DNA of 64,000 bases from Owenia fusiformis (GCA_903813345.2 CAIIXF020000011.1:6598571-6662570); one strand, 5' to 3'. Shown: positions 1-11,480, counted from the first letter of the stretch. Notes: generated from the sequence alone by a model not told the origin. Translations and numbers: made by a program.

Positions 1-314
1 GGCAGGTTTTGTGATTGAACATTGTTTTAAAGCAACTAAGTAACTGAGTAACTAACTCAATAACTTAATACCTTAGTCTAAGTCTAGTAAAAGTTAATCC
101 TTTCCAAAACATAATGTGTTTACAATATTCACCGTGTGAGCACAGGGCCTTGGGTCCTTTATCAACTTGATCAACGCAGATTTTTTTATTCATTTTGAGA
201 AAAATTGGGTATTCATTATCTTGAAATAATTATAAAGATATTTTGAAAACCTGTTTTCCTGATTGGGACCTTGTTAGGAGTTTACATATAGATATATAAA
301 AAAATTGAGATATA

Positions 315-557
315 CAGGTTGGGCCAAAAAAACACTACCCAAGTTTAAGGATGAATATCATATCTGTCTAAGATTTAGACAATTAATTATTAGTTGTTGT
401 CATTATGTTATGATTATCATAATTTTCAAGTAGCAATGAACCTAAACCTTCAAAAATGATTATAAATAGACCAGTTCATTTCTATTTTTGTAATTTTTTT
501 GTCAGTATAACACAATTTCAAATATTTAACCATACTCATTATTTTTGTGTCACTCTG
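315..557. mobile_element. Short TA-flanked inverted-repeat element
   Basis: The left end reads CAGGTTGGGCCAAAAA and the right end is an imperfect complement ending in CACTCTG. Both are flanked by TA, as expected for mariner/Tc1-type miniature elements. The left end resembles that of the element at 6477-6880. There is no coding capacity. The assignment rests on the termini only. Confidence 0.4.
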
Positions 558-822
558 TATTCTCTTACCTTTAAATATATATTTATTTCGTTCAATACCA
601 ATTGATATAACATGCGATATAACATTTACCAATATATGTCAATTGTTTTTGACAAGTAGACCCAATAATTTCTGTGTTTGAGGTATTGGTAACCTTATTT
701 GTTCTTACTGATTGATTGAACTTACATATTTTGATGTGTTTCCTTACAATGTAAACACATATTTGATTTATTGTCTGATGGATTAAGGAATGACTCTGTC
801 ATACATGAGTGGTATAGTGGTA

Positions 823-1145
823 TTGTCACACTTTATACATTGGTTCTGTATATTTTATGCGAGGGCTTTGTCACATTTTACGCGAAAGTGTGTGAAGGCC
901 TTGTCACATTTCATGCGAGGGTCGTATGATGGCCTTGTCACATTTTATGCATTGGTATCATGATGGCATGTCACATTTATGCGAGTATGGTGTGAAAACA
1001 TTGTCACATTTCATACGAGGGTGGTGTGACGGCCTTGTCACATTTTATGCATTTGTATCATGATGGCATGTCACATTTATGCGAGTATGGTGTGAAAACA
1101 TTGTCACATTTCATGCAAGGGTGATATGAAGGGCTGTCACATTTA
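823..1145. repeat. Minisatellite with TGTCACATTT core
   Basis: About nine degenerate copies of a unit of roughly 30-40 bp contain TTGTCACATTTYATGCGAGGG, with a higher-order period of about 102 bp seen by comparing 939-1040 with 1041-1142. Short open frames across it are produced by the repeat and are not genes. Confidence 0.75.
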
Positions 1146-1675
1146 ACTATCGGTGTCAAGGGATGTGATAGATTTATTGATACAGAAATGTTGTGGGAGT
1201 AATCCGATTTATTACCTGTTGAGAAAATATCAAGTTCAAAAAAAGAAATCACATCTGTAGACCGAGCCTTCAAAAAACAATAATTGAGTATAACATGAGC
1301 GCTTTGTGTGGAGCCTACGATTATTTTTTAATTTGAATTTGTGGTATGTTTTTTGAGTCGTATCCGGTCTTCAATTTCATCAATATTATATAAAGTTAAA
1401 ACATAAAAGAAATTGAGAAATAGTTGTGTTACTCATTCTATAGAGGCAGAATACGCATTACATTTTTTAAATTTTCATTTTTTCATATAAATACATTGTT
1501 CTCAGCTTTCACATGTTGGAAATCAATTTTTGGGGATTTGAACCAACCTTATCACAAGGTGCAGATACGATTTAATAAACAGGAATGTTTACAATCAGGT
1601 TCTGTAGTTTGAGTGAACTTGAATCCAGTCAAGATTTTGTCACACCAATCCTAAAATAGCTCCTACAGCCACGTA

Positions 1676-2502
1676 CTATTTTTTTCATGGCCTGAGTTCG
1701 TCGCTTACATGCTAAATATAAGAGTTAGCTAACGTTTGGGAGTCTGACTTACCTTCTAAAGGTTAGAACCCGAATCTTAATGAAACCATATCACCTTTGT
1801 TCCGTCAACCATGGAGCATTTGCCACAACATCCAAGAGGTAAATCATGGACCGTGAAAATGAATGATTTCCTTGTAAGTTCCGGAAGTTTCAATACGAAA
1901 AATTACCGAACATATGTGAAAACCGAATATTTGTTCGTTGTTTTCACGATTTACAGGTTCGTTTGTTCTTCAATGTTTTGGTCTAAATTATAAAGCATCA
2001 CCAACAGGTCTTACTCTATTAATCGACTAATACAGCAGACGGCTCATATTTCTACGTAGCATTTCGTTCAGACCAATAGTGGGAGTGTAGATCACGCAGT
2101 TACGTTCGTTGCGTACTTCACTTGAAATTGGTAATTTTAAATATTGGCTACTTCACTTAGCTTGGCGGATGTAGAACATTGCTTAATATTCTTTTAATTT
2201 TCACACCAGACATGCTTGGTTGACACGTCAACAAAGTAAAGTTCAAGGGTCAATGCGTTATTTCGTGATAACTACAGCGCCTTCCCGGAAGTCAACATTG
2301 ATGAAAAATGAAAAAGTCGGAAAAGCATTTACACTAATTTCTATCAAATGCTGTGTTTATGCATCATCATCGATGCAACAATGGTGATATGGTTTCATTA
2401 AGAATCAGGTTCTAACCTTTAGAAGGTAAGTCAGACTCCCAAACGTCAGCTAACTTTTATATTTAGCATGTTAGCGACGAACACAGGCCATGAAAAAAAT
2501 AG
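1676..2502. mobile_element. Inverted-repeat transposon relic, TA target site
   Basis: Terminal inverted repeats of about 130-140 bp (1676-1815 and 2378-2502) begin CTATTTTTTTCATGGCC and are flanked by TA on both sides. The middle 560 bp encodes no recognisable transposase. This fits a non-autonomous mariner/Tc1-like element. Paired internal blocks include the stretch around TTACCTTCTAAAGG on the left and its complement on the right. Confidence 0.7.
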
Positions 2503-3543
2503 TAAGTCATCTATTGATATGATATGTGGCAGAGAGGTTTAGTGCATACTGCCTCTCTATAGGTAATGAATAATTCAAATTAAAAAGGTTTATGGCTTGT
2601 ACAGAGCTCTCATTTATCTTCAACAAGTGTTTTTGCAGACTTATGTTGCATAGCGGTGTCTTACCTCTCATGTATATTGTTTCCAAGAAATGAACAACCA
2701 TTTTATGTTATTTTTATTTATTTATTTGCATCTTGGCTCTCAACAAATCACATCCATTTCAAACTAATTTACAAAAGTTTTTAAAAACACACAGTACAAG
2801 AATGTTAGTATTATCATGGTCATTGATTTACAATATTTGAAATTTTCTCACCAAAGTATATCTCTAATCATTCGCGAAATGTGTATAAGACAAATAATTG
2901 TTTTTCATGAAAATTATTGGCAGCCTGTGACCCGAGAATAAATGCGATATGTAATGTAGATTCCCTTGCAAAATTTCATGTTTGAGTATTTAAAATAGAG
3001 TGGAAAAGGGTGGAAACAACAAGAAATAGAGGCAAAATAGAGGCATGTTTATTTCTTTCAATCTTAAGTAAAGAAATGGAAAAAATATCTGGCGATTCAT
3101 TCTTGATAGATGGTTGGGTCCATGGATTCAGCGTAACCTTGAGAAATTTAAATGTCATCTTCTCAATAGATAGATAGATTCTTTGGTCTCTGTAGGGGGG
3201 TGACATTCCCTCACTGTAACAATTACTCAAGGATAGATTATTGAACTCTCTTAACAGGGCAACTACTTGTTAATTGTCACAAATCATTTTTATTGTCTAT
3301 GGCTCTATAAGTGCCAATTGCATGTCTATTATCAACTTTCAAGATATATCGATACAGCTATAAAATATTTTTTAGGGCTATCACATAATCGTTTACACCC
3401 CTTCATTCCTGGCAAATGTTCTCATGTTTTAGAAAATGAATAAATCAAACAATGAAATACAATATAATTGAAAGCCCTTTATTGAATCACATGGCTTTTC
3501 GCACGTGAACTGTTACTTGAACACCCCTATGTCAATACAAATA
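2503..3543. other. Non-coding stretch, nothing recognised
   Basis: AT-rich sequence between two transposon relics. Short open frames occur on both strands but none has splice signals, domain-like content or a family resemblance that I can recognise. Confidence 0.5.
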
Positions 3544-3721
3544 CAGTAGAATCTGTGTAAGTGGAACACCCTTTGAACCACAAAAAAGATTTCCACTTGG
3601 GAGGTGTTCCACTTACAGAGGTGTTCATAACAAGTAGTAGATAGGCCATTGGACTTTTAAACGCTGTTCCACTTTTGAGGTGTTCCACTTACAGAGGTGT
3701 TCGACTTAGCAGGTTTTACTG
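3544..3721. mobile_element. Pogo/Tigger-like miniature element
   Basis: The ends read CAGTAGAATCTGTGTAAG and, as complement, CAGTAAAACCTGCTAAGT, and are flanked by TA. This matches the CAGTAAAACCT-type termini typical of pogo/Tigger elements. Internally the phrase AGGTGTTCCACTTACAGAG occurs twice. There is no coding capacity. Confidence 0.65.
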
Positions 3722-4074
3722 TAATATAAAACAATGAAATACTTTTTAGGAATGAAATGTTGAGATTATGACTTAAAGGTGTTTCCCAAACCAGATACGA
3801 AAATCTCTAAACTTCTCTGAACCCTCCAATCACAATGGTCACCTCTGCAACGAGAACAGTTGTTCTTTGACCTTATTCATTCCATCCATTGGCTCCCATG
3901 GTAAATCCATCTCAAAAATGAACATCCGAAATGTGAACACTTTTCACTGGCTCCAAAAAGATATAGATATCACTCTAGTAATGCACTGCTAGTTATAAAA
4001 TTGTAAGATTTTATGAATATCATCGTCAAAAAGAAGTCAGTAGAGTATGTGTGTAAGAGGGGAGTCCACAAGAC

Positions 4075-4121
4075 TTAGGTATCCACTAGAGAGAGGTGTT
4101 CGCTAAGACAAGTTTTACTGT
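4075..4121. mobile_element. Right-end remnant of pogo-like element
   Basis: AGAGGTGTTCGCTAAGACA followed by AGTTTTACTG and TA matches the right terminus of the element at 3544-3721. No matching left end is evident nearby. Confidence 0.5.
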
Positions 4122-4623
4122 AGACGCTTAACTGCATAAAGAAAGAAGATACAGCGAGAGATAGAATCTGATATATTATGTATTATGTTCATGTCATTGC
4201 CCTGTCATTTTATTGTACATAAGTGGGCGTAAGTCGTTAAACTCAATTTAACAGATCTGTCCCGATCACTTATTTTGTCACTTTAAAATTATTTTTAGAA
4301 TAAAAGTAAAAGAAAGTATCACTATTTTGAGTGATTTTCTCACATTTGGTGCTCTAAATACTTTCACTTGTCATTTTCTTATATATTTCGCTTTAAGTTT
4401 TGCACATAATCACATTTGAGTGTTAAGGGGGTTAATAGTCCTAAAACATTTTAGGTAACTGCTTTTTTAACAAAAAATTACCACTGTCCAGAAATATCCT
4501 CCCAAATATCTATTTTACTTATGTTTAAAAAATTAGATTTCAAAAATTGTCAAAAATAGAGACAAGACTCCTCTAGATATGAAACCATATATGTTGAAAA
4601 GATGTAGGCACAAAAATATTATA

Positions 4624-4699
4624 CAGAGTGTTCATAAAGTTCTTTTTACAATTACAATACAAAGTCTGTATAAAGTGTAGAGACTTTATGAACACCCTG
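4624..4699. mobile_element. 76-bp palindromic miniature element
   Basis: Terminal inverted repeats CAGAGTGTTCATAAAGT and ACTTTATGAACACCCTG are flanked by TA and enclose only about 40 bp. The ACAGGGTGTYC-type end is common among mariner-derived miniature elements. Confidence 0.65.
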
Positions 4700-4797
4700 T
4701 ATATCAGTTTTTACAAGACGTAAATCCCCAAGAATGTTGTATTTGATTTTTTAATGACTTCTTTGGTGAATATTTTTGAGTTGACCCTTCAATGATA

Positions 4798-5080
4798 CAG
4801 TAAAACCTGTCTTAGTGAACACCTGCTTCTAGTACACCCTTCTTCTGCACATACTCAAGCCGTCCAACTGTCCCGCAATTTGCGTATTTGTCACAATTTG
4901 AAGTCATGCCAGTTTTTTGCATGACAAAATATGTCACGCAAAAACAAGGAAGTATGAATTTGTTCCTATGCGAAAAAACAAGGAAGTATAAATTTGTTCC
5001 TCCGCGAACTTCATCATGGGAAATATTTTTTGACCTTATAAGGAAAATTTTCGCGTCTTCTCTTTTGAAGAGGAAACAAC
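4798..5080. mobile_element. Pogo-like left end with internal duplication
   Basis: The left end CAGTAAAACCTGTCTTAG at 4798 belongs to the same family as 3544-3721. Inside, a unit of about 33 bp containing ACAAGGAAGTATRAATTTG is repeated twice (4944-5010). The expected right end is missing and the sequence runs into the 20-bp minisatellite, so the element appears truncated. Confidence 0.5.
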
Positions 5081-5093
5081 GAATATGACAATT

Positions 5094-5960
5094 ACATGAC
5101 ACTATTTACAACTATAAAATACTTTTTACAATTATAAGACACTATTTACAATTATTATATACTATTTACAATTATAAGATACTATTTACAATTATGAAAT
5201 ACTATTTACAATTATAAGACACTATTTACAATCAAAGAACATTATTTACTATCATATAATACTATTTACAATTACATGGTACTATTTATAATGATATGGC
5301 ACTATTTACAATTATGAGATACTATTTACAATTATAAGATACTATTTACAATTATAAGACACCATTTATAATTATAAGATACTATTTTACAATTATAAGA
5401 CACTATTTACAATTATAAGATACTATTTACAATTACAAGATACTATTTACAATTATAAGATACTATTTACAATTATAAGATACTATTTACAGTTATAAGA
5501 CACTATTTATAATTATAAAATACTATTTACAATTATAAAATACTGTTTACAATTATAAGACACTATTTATAATCAAAGAACATTATTTACTATTATATGA
5601 TACTATTTACAATTATATGGCACTATTTACAATTATAAGACACTATTTACAATTATAAGATACTATTTACAATTATAAGACACTATTTACAATTATAAGA
5701 CACTATTTACAATTGCATGGCACTATTTACAATTATAAGATACTATTTACAATTATAAGATACTATATATTTACAACACTATTTACAATCAAAGAACATT
5801 ATTTACTATTATATGATACTATTTACAATTACATTGCACTATTTACAATTATACAACACGGTTGTTATTTTATTTTTTTTAATATATGACACTGTTTACA
5901 ATTGCTGTATATTACACTATCTACAATTATATAGCCATATTTACATTTATTTACAACTAT
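5094..5960. repeat. 20-bp AT-rich minisatellite
   Basis: Roughly 40 copies of ACTATTTACAATTATAAGAT or close variants form an almost uninterrupted array to about 5860, then decay to 5960. A sub-block containing ATCAAAGAACATTATTTACT recurs three times (near 5232, 5572 and 5788), which shows higher-order duplication. It is not coding. Confidence 0.95.
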
Positions 5961-6476
5961 TTAAGGATTTAAGCCCTGGACCTTCTATTTATGTGACACT
6001 GTTTTACAATTTCGTGATTGCTCTTGGATAATCGGCAATACTTGTTGAGCTTTTGCATGATCCATGAATGATACCTATCCAATTGCATTAATTGTATTAA
6101 TATTTAGTATTTAGTCCCCCCCCCTCCTCCCCCTGGCTAGGGGCCTCATGACAGGCTAATGGTTTGAATTGGTTCACATTCCTCATTATTAGACTCAATT
6201 TCAATTAATATGGAATGAATGAGCTTTATCCATGTTCGGGGAACAATACAAAATGGTGCTACATGTAGGTTTTGCTATTTCAGATAATTAATTATCAATG
6301 CGAAGAATGAAACTCATTTCCTGCCTTCAGACACAAAAGAGCATTAGTAATCGTTTTTTCTTGATTAATTTTTTGAGAGTATGAATAAATAATGATCACA
6401 TGTTTATAAATTTAATCACGTGTTTCGACACATTTTAAGTACTTATTAATTTCACAAGCAATATCACATTTCTATA

Positions 6477-6880
6477 CAGGGTGGGCCAAAAAACTTCTTT
6501 TTTGATGATAACTTAAAAATGTGCATGAAATTTTAGATATTATCATGTACAGTCTCTCAGAAAGACATAATAGGTAGTGTGTTCAGTAAATTCTGAGATT
6601 ATTCCATGTAAAATGGAAAAACTGAAACTGAATCGGCATCGGCATCAAGAAAAAAGGTAGAAGGGATAATTTCATATATCAAAATCTCTAATTTTGAAAT
6701 TGGGAGCTACATATCTATATTATCTCCACTTTCTGTTGACCTTTTCATCAAAATACTGCTTAAGATTTAATTTTGCTCTTTTGACATTGATTGTAGTGCT
6801 ATATTGTTGTAATCCATTCATGCATTATCAAAAAGGATTTTGCAAAATTAAAAAAGGTGCACAATTTTTAGCCCACGCTG
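6477..6880. mobile_element. TA-flanked element with CAGGGTGGGCC ends
   Basis: The ends are CAGGGTGGGCCAAAAA on the left and TTTTTAGCCCACGCTG on the right, each flanked by TA. The 404-bp element has no transposase. It appears related at its ends to 315-557. Confidence 0.6.
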
Positions 6881-7413
6881 TATAAATATGTACAGACATG
6901 TGACCAAACACATTGTGTTTTAAATATACGCCTGCACCTAATCAATCATTAATGAGATTCCATAAAAGTTATTGACATAATTTTGTACCTCATTTAGTCT
7001 TATAGAATCCCCCTTTCCTCTATAATAATTTGTCCATAAATAAAAAATCACATTTTGTGCTTTTATATATAATACTGCCAAATGCTTATATGAATGACTT
7101 TGAAATTTCCCAACATTTTGAGTATACACTGCAACGCAGTTTGCTTTTTTCCTTTTTCCAACTAATGTCTTTTTCCAACTAATGTCTTTTCAACTAATGT
7201 TTAATTTTAAGAGTGCCTCATATTATTTCATGCATGGACATTTTTCTTTTGTAACAATTTACGTCACTGGTAAAACATATGCCCTTGTCCTGTTAAGTAC
7301 CTCCTCCAGATTTGTCTTGGATCAAACATTTTTTATTCTTGACATGATATTGTAATTATAAAATTGGAAAATAAGGAGCAACAAAAAATAATATCTGTAA
7401 ACGAGAAAAAATA

Positions 7414-7836
7414 CGAACTCCCATGCAGTGTCTCGGTATAGACACTGCGGCGGGCAGATTATGGAATCCCCAAAATTTGGGGAAGATAGTCCCCCTTTTT
7501 GTCACAGATGTACTTGATTTTCATACAACTTATAAAATATATGTTCTTTTATGTTCACCAATCATTATTTTGTCAAAATATTTCAAAATTATTGAAATAT
7601 GAGAAGAAATCACCGCGGAAGGAATTCTGAGTAAAAGTTTTGTTGATAATAGTTTACCGCACGTGTTGTTTACTAGTTAATACGCGCAATTCAACCAATG
7701 AAATTGTCTACATTTTACAATCACGCGACCTGAGCATGGGACTAGAACCAATCACGTCAGTTGTTTATTACGAAGTTACCATGCCTACGATGAGATACCT
7801 GCCCGCCGCAGTGATATATCACTGCACGGGAGTTCG
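7414..7836. mobile_element. Fold-back element with hairpins inside its terminal repeats
   Basis: Terminal repeats of about 45-50 bp start CGAACTCCCATGCAGTG and end CACTGCACGGGAGTTCG. Each terminal repeat itself contains a short palindrome (GCAGTGTCTCGGTATAGACA... on the left, GCAGTGATATATCACTGC on the right) next to GCGGCGGGCAG. The interior includes the direct phrase CCAAAATTTGGGG and no transposase. Confidence 0.65.
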
Positions 7837-8154
7837 GAAAAAATATTGAAATAAAATAATTTATCATATCATTGTTATTCTTATAACTTATAATTCCTAA
7901 TATCACTTCTAATATCACTTCATAATTGTGATTCCTAATATCACTTCTTAAAGCTGCCAAGTTTATTCATCTCAGTAGAATGAAATATTTGTAGTATTTG
8001 TAACCTGTGTCAAACTCCTTATTTGGTCATGAAATTCTTCAATAAAATAGCTGATTTTTTCTGGTATTTTTCTTGATTGATTCAATATAGGTGGTGCTAG
8101 TGGTTTACTTGAGATGTTAGTATGTTCATATATAGTATATCAAAAACGTACCAA

Positions 8155-8342
8155 CAGTAAAACCTGTCTAATTTGAACGCTCTGGGACTTGCAGAAATTG
8201 TTTGAATTAGCAGGTGTTCACATTTCAAGGTTAGTTTATTTATTCATAAATGGGAGCTAACAAATTTGGGACTTCGAAAAGGTCTTAACATTGAGAGGTG
8301 TTCGGATAAGAGAGCTGTTCGGATATACAGGTTTAACAGTAA
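8155..8342. mobile_element. Pogo/Tigger-like miniature element
   Basis: The left end CAGTAAAACCTGTCTAATT and a right part containing GAGAGGTGTTCGGATAAG and ATACAGGTTTAACAGT match the family seen at 3544 and 4798. The right terminus has a small deviation from the consensus. No coding sequence. Confidence 0.55.
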
Positions 8343-9186
8343 TTTCTCAAATATCGGTTCTTTCTAGTCAGACCGATACAAAATTCTTCAGGCATAGTAT
8401 TGTCTCATAAAACTCAACTCATTTTAACTCAAGAATAAAATTCACATATTTCATCAGATTGAACGAAGTATACATCTTTCATGGTTAAATATGCAAAAAG
8501 GCTTCTCATGGTTGAAAAAGGCCAAAATGACAAACTAACTAGAAACATAACTAGAAAACTAGTGGACCGTTTTTCTTTATATTTAGAGTATACTGGTAAA
8601 TATGTTTACGCAAAAAATAAACCATGCCATTCTATCAATGAACCATTCAAGCAGCAAATCCTTTTCTACTCGGCTACAGACTCTATTATTATAAAACCTC
8701 CGTCAATGATCATGACATGTCCCAGAGGCAATGGTTTACCATTGTTATTATTACTCTTTAGTCTTGGTTTGAATTGCACAAGTTCTAATTTTATCAGTTA
8801 TCGTGTTGTTTAATAGTTGTTAATATCCTTTATCTCCCGCATAACTATTGATCACTGTGATGTAACAGCGAAGATTTGCCCGCTGGGACTTGCAACAACT
8901 TGATCCTTATTCAAATTCCATGTACAATGACTTTGTATTTTTCTAATAATAGTGATATATAACTATAAATAGCAGTCTATAATTTTATATAAAATATTGA
9001 CAAATTCCTTGGCTAAACATCTACTGGAGGAGTAAACAGATTTCCAAATATAGATTAAAAAGGCATAAAATGATGCAAACGTTTTGTTCCCAGGCTCTTA
9101 GCCAAGGAGGAGGGGGGTCAGGGGGTGAACCCTCCCCTTAGCCAAATATTCAAAATCATGCAAATTTTTGTCATTTTAACACTTTT

Positions 9187-9640
9187 TTCAAGTGATTTTG
9201 CAAATATAAATATGTGAGGCAAATATAAATATATGAGGCAAATATATATAGGTGAGACAAATAGTGAGGCAAATATAAAAAGGTGAGGGAAATATAAATA
9301 GGTGAAGGAAATCTAAATAGGTGAGGCAAATATAAATATATGAGGCAAATATAAATATGTGAGGCAAATATAAAAAGGTGGGGCAAATATAAATATGTGA
9401 GGCAAATATAAAAAGGTGGGGCAAATATAAATATATGAGGCAAATATAAATATGTGAGGCAAATATAAGTAGATGAGACAAAACTAAATAGGCAAGGGAA
9501 ATCTAAATAGGTGAGGCAAATATAAATAGGTGAGGTAAATCTAAATAGGTTAGGGGAATCTAAATAGGTGAGGCAAATATAAATAGGTAAGGCAAATATA
9601 AATACTTGAGGCAAACTAAATAGGCAAGACTAATATGATA
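9187..9640. repeat. 19/20-bp minisatellite (GTGAGGCAAATATAAATA)
   Basis: About 23 imperfect copies of GTGAGGCAAATATAAATAG. Because the unit is mostly stop-free on the minus strand, it creates two long repetitive open frames rich in the phrase YICLTYLYLPH. These are artefacts of the repeat, with no start context, splice sites or non-repeat sequence. Confidence 0.95.
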
Positions 9641-9715
9641 GGTGACATTTTGCATGTTAGTGCCTTGTTCATAATTGTTGGAAATATATTATGTTGTCAT
9701 TAACCTGGCCTTAGT

Positions 9716-10253
9716 CACTGGTGATCCACTCGATTACGCTGGTTACCAAAACGAACCGTTTTGGTAACAAAATGTCGGAACTTCGAAAGGCACGATTTTT
9801 CTTTTTTCCTTATTTCACGCGTTGTAGGCAGAATCCCCACGACGTTTTTTCTAACAACGTGCATCAGTATCATATGTTTTAGAAAATGTACATGTTTGCG
9901 AAAAAAAAGCTCAGAGGACAACAGAATCGTCGATTTACTTCCTCACTTAAGTTACATAAACGGTTTTTCGAAAAACAGTTAAGATCTGCATTTTTAACCC
10001 AAACCGTTTATGTAACTTAAGTGAGGAAGTAAATCGACGATTCTGTTGTCTTCTGAACTATTTGTTCGCAAATATGTACACTTTCTTAAACATATGATAC
10101 TGATACACGTTTGTGTTAAAAAATGTCTTGGGCATTCTGCCTACAACGTGTAAAATAAGGAAACGAGAAAAATCGTACCTTCCGGATGTTCCGACATTTT
10201 GTTACCAAAACGAACTGTTTTGGTAACCAGCGTAATCGAGTGGATCACCAGTG
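9716..10253. mobile_element. 538-bp fold-back transposon, 5-bp target duplication
   Basis: Two long arms of about 250 bp (9716-9965 and about 10001-10253) are near-perfect inverted repeats around a short loop. The termini are CACTGGTGATCCACTCG and its complement. TTAGT lies on both sides (9711-9715 and 10254-10258). The element sits in the first of two copies of a 70-bp tandem repeat (63-bp blocks 9653-9715 and 10266-10328), and the second copy shows the uninterrupted site with a single TTAGT. A CAC terminus plus a 5-bp target duplication is typical of Transib-type elements, to which RAG-like transposons are related. Family assignment is inference, since no transposase is present. Confidence 0.8.
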
Positions 10254-10362
10254 TTAGTGTAGGTACATGTTAGTGCCTTGTTCATAATTGTCGGAAATAT
10301 ATTATGTTGTCACTAACCTGGGCTTAGTGTAGGTACATCATTGGTTATAATGTAGGTGGAAA

Positions 10363-10503
10363 ATGGATAAGCTATTAAAGTTTTTACCAGACTGTAACAT
10401 AAGCTTATGTGTAAATGGACATTCAATGTCTCTGGGGGAAATATATGATGAGATATCCCGTTTCCGTCTGAGAAAGGATGTACTCTGTCTGCAAACGTCA
10501 TGA
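10363..10503 (+). other. Open frame ending in TGA, in frame with the next gene
   Basis: ATG at 10363 in an AAAATGG context opens 46 codons (start MDKLLKFLPDCNISLCVNGH) that stop at TGA 10501-10503. The same frame continues directly after the TGA, through seven codons, into the ATG at 10525 of the following gene. Composition resembles the gene more than the flanking repeats. It may be a 5' part of the same coding sequence interrupted by TGA (recoded, mutated or an error), an upstream open frame, or chance. Confidence 0.3.
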
Positions 10504-10524
10504 CAAGAAAGAGTAATCTTAGAA

Positions 10525-11016
10525 ATGGCGGAGCAGCAAGGAAGTCCTTTGAAGAAGGATATAAAGAGATTGAGCAGTCCAGGTGGCCTGGTAGCTATTA
10601 CCATGGCTACAATTTCCAAAATATTCAAAAAATCCAAGATGGTTGAAAAAATCTCTGCTTACTCTTTAAAACGTATGTAGGTTTACGTAATGTAGATCAA
10701 ATTTTTACTGGTGAAAAACTGTTTTTCAGGTAAACGTGTCCATGACTTCATTCTCCAAACAACGCAGCCAGCCATGCAGTCTGGACCTTTGAAGATTCCT
10801 CCTGGAGTGTCTGCTATGGAGAAACCTTTGAGTCAGGTCTGTGGACAATATCTCCGAATTCTGGCACATAATCGATCCGTATTTGGCTTATATTACGCAC
10901 AAATTATCGGAAAGATGTTAAACATGGACCAAGGCAATGCAACGAGGGATCCTACATCAGGAGGACCTGAAAATGACAAAAAAGACACTGCAATGAGTAA
11001 CATGGACCAAACATAA
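10525..11016 (+). CDS. Small two-exon gene, function unknown
   Basis: I do not recognise this protein. Exon 1 starts ATGGCGGAGCAGCAAGG at 10525 and ends at 10672 before GTATGT. Exon 2 starts at 10730 after CTGTTTTTCAG and ends at TAA 11014-11016. The split codon (C + GT) joins in frame, giving 144 residues starting MAEQQGSPLKKDIKRL. The first half is basic (KIFKKSKMVEKI). Exon 2 contains a likely helical block (VCGQYLRILAHN, FGLYYAQIIGKML) and a polar tail. The implied intron is only 57 bp, short for an animal. GC content is higher than in the flanks. A possible AATAAA lies at 11667-11672. An upstream same-frame segment begins at 10363. There is no clear signal peptide or membrane span. The gene is plausible but unproven. 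Confidence 0.42.
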
Positions 11017-11089
11017 AAAGATTTATAAAAGTGTTTTAGAGTATTTTGAGATTTGTAATAGAAATTATGTGAAAACAGGCAAGTGAAAG

Positions 11090-11480
11090 TCCCTGGAGGA
11101 CAAATGCCGACTGACTTTGAGTCAGTGTAATTATTTAGACTTCAAGTGTAAGTCATCAGATAAGCAGTGTCAATTTTCAGACTAGTGGTGTAAGTGATTT
11201 GACTCAGTTTAATTTGTAAGATTTGAAATGTATCTAATTGGACTTGAAGAGAAACACATCCGACTTGGAATGGTAAAGGATCAAACTTGGAAGTGTAAGT
11301 GATCATACTAGCAAGTGTAAGTGATCATACTAGCAAGTGTAAGTGATCATACTAGCAAGTGTAAGTGATCATACTAGCAAGTGTAAATGGCAGACCAGAC
11401 TTGAAAGTATAAAATTTCAAACCTGGAAGTGTAAAAGACCAGACTTGAGAGTGGCAATGGTCTGACTGAGCTTGGATTGG
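11090..11480. repeat. 22-bp tandem repeat, degenerate at edges
   Basis: Four to five nearly identical copies of GCAAGTGTAAGTGATCATAC(TA) lie at 11291-11387. Clearly related but decayed units (phrases such as AAGTGTAAGT and GACTTGGAAGTGTAA) extend on both sides. If the preceding gene is real, the array would lie in its 3' untranslated region. Confidence 0.8.

Noticed and set aside
5094-5960. CRISPR-like regular repeats
   Set aside because: The units are contiguous without unique spacers and the DNA is animal. It is a minisatellite.
8481-8813. 110-residue open frame, plus strand
   Set aside because: No family resemblance and no flanking splice sites; composition matches the surrounding AT-rich DNA.
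9171-9614. 147- and 97-residue minus-strand open frames
   Set aside because: Both are translations of the GTGAGGCAAATATAAATA minisatellite, with no unique sequence or splice signals.
10338-10637. 99-residue minus-strand open frame
   Set aside because: Lies opposite the plus-strand unknown gene. The plus strand has phase-matched splice signals and the downstream exon, so it was preferred.
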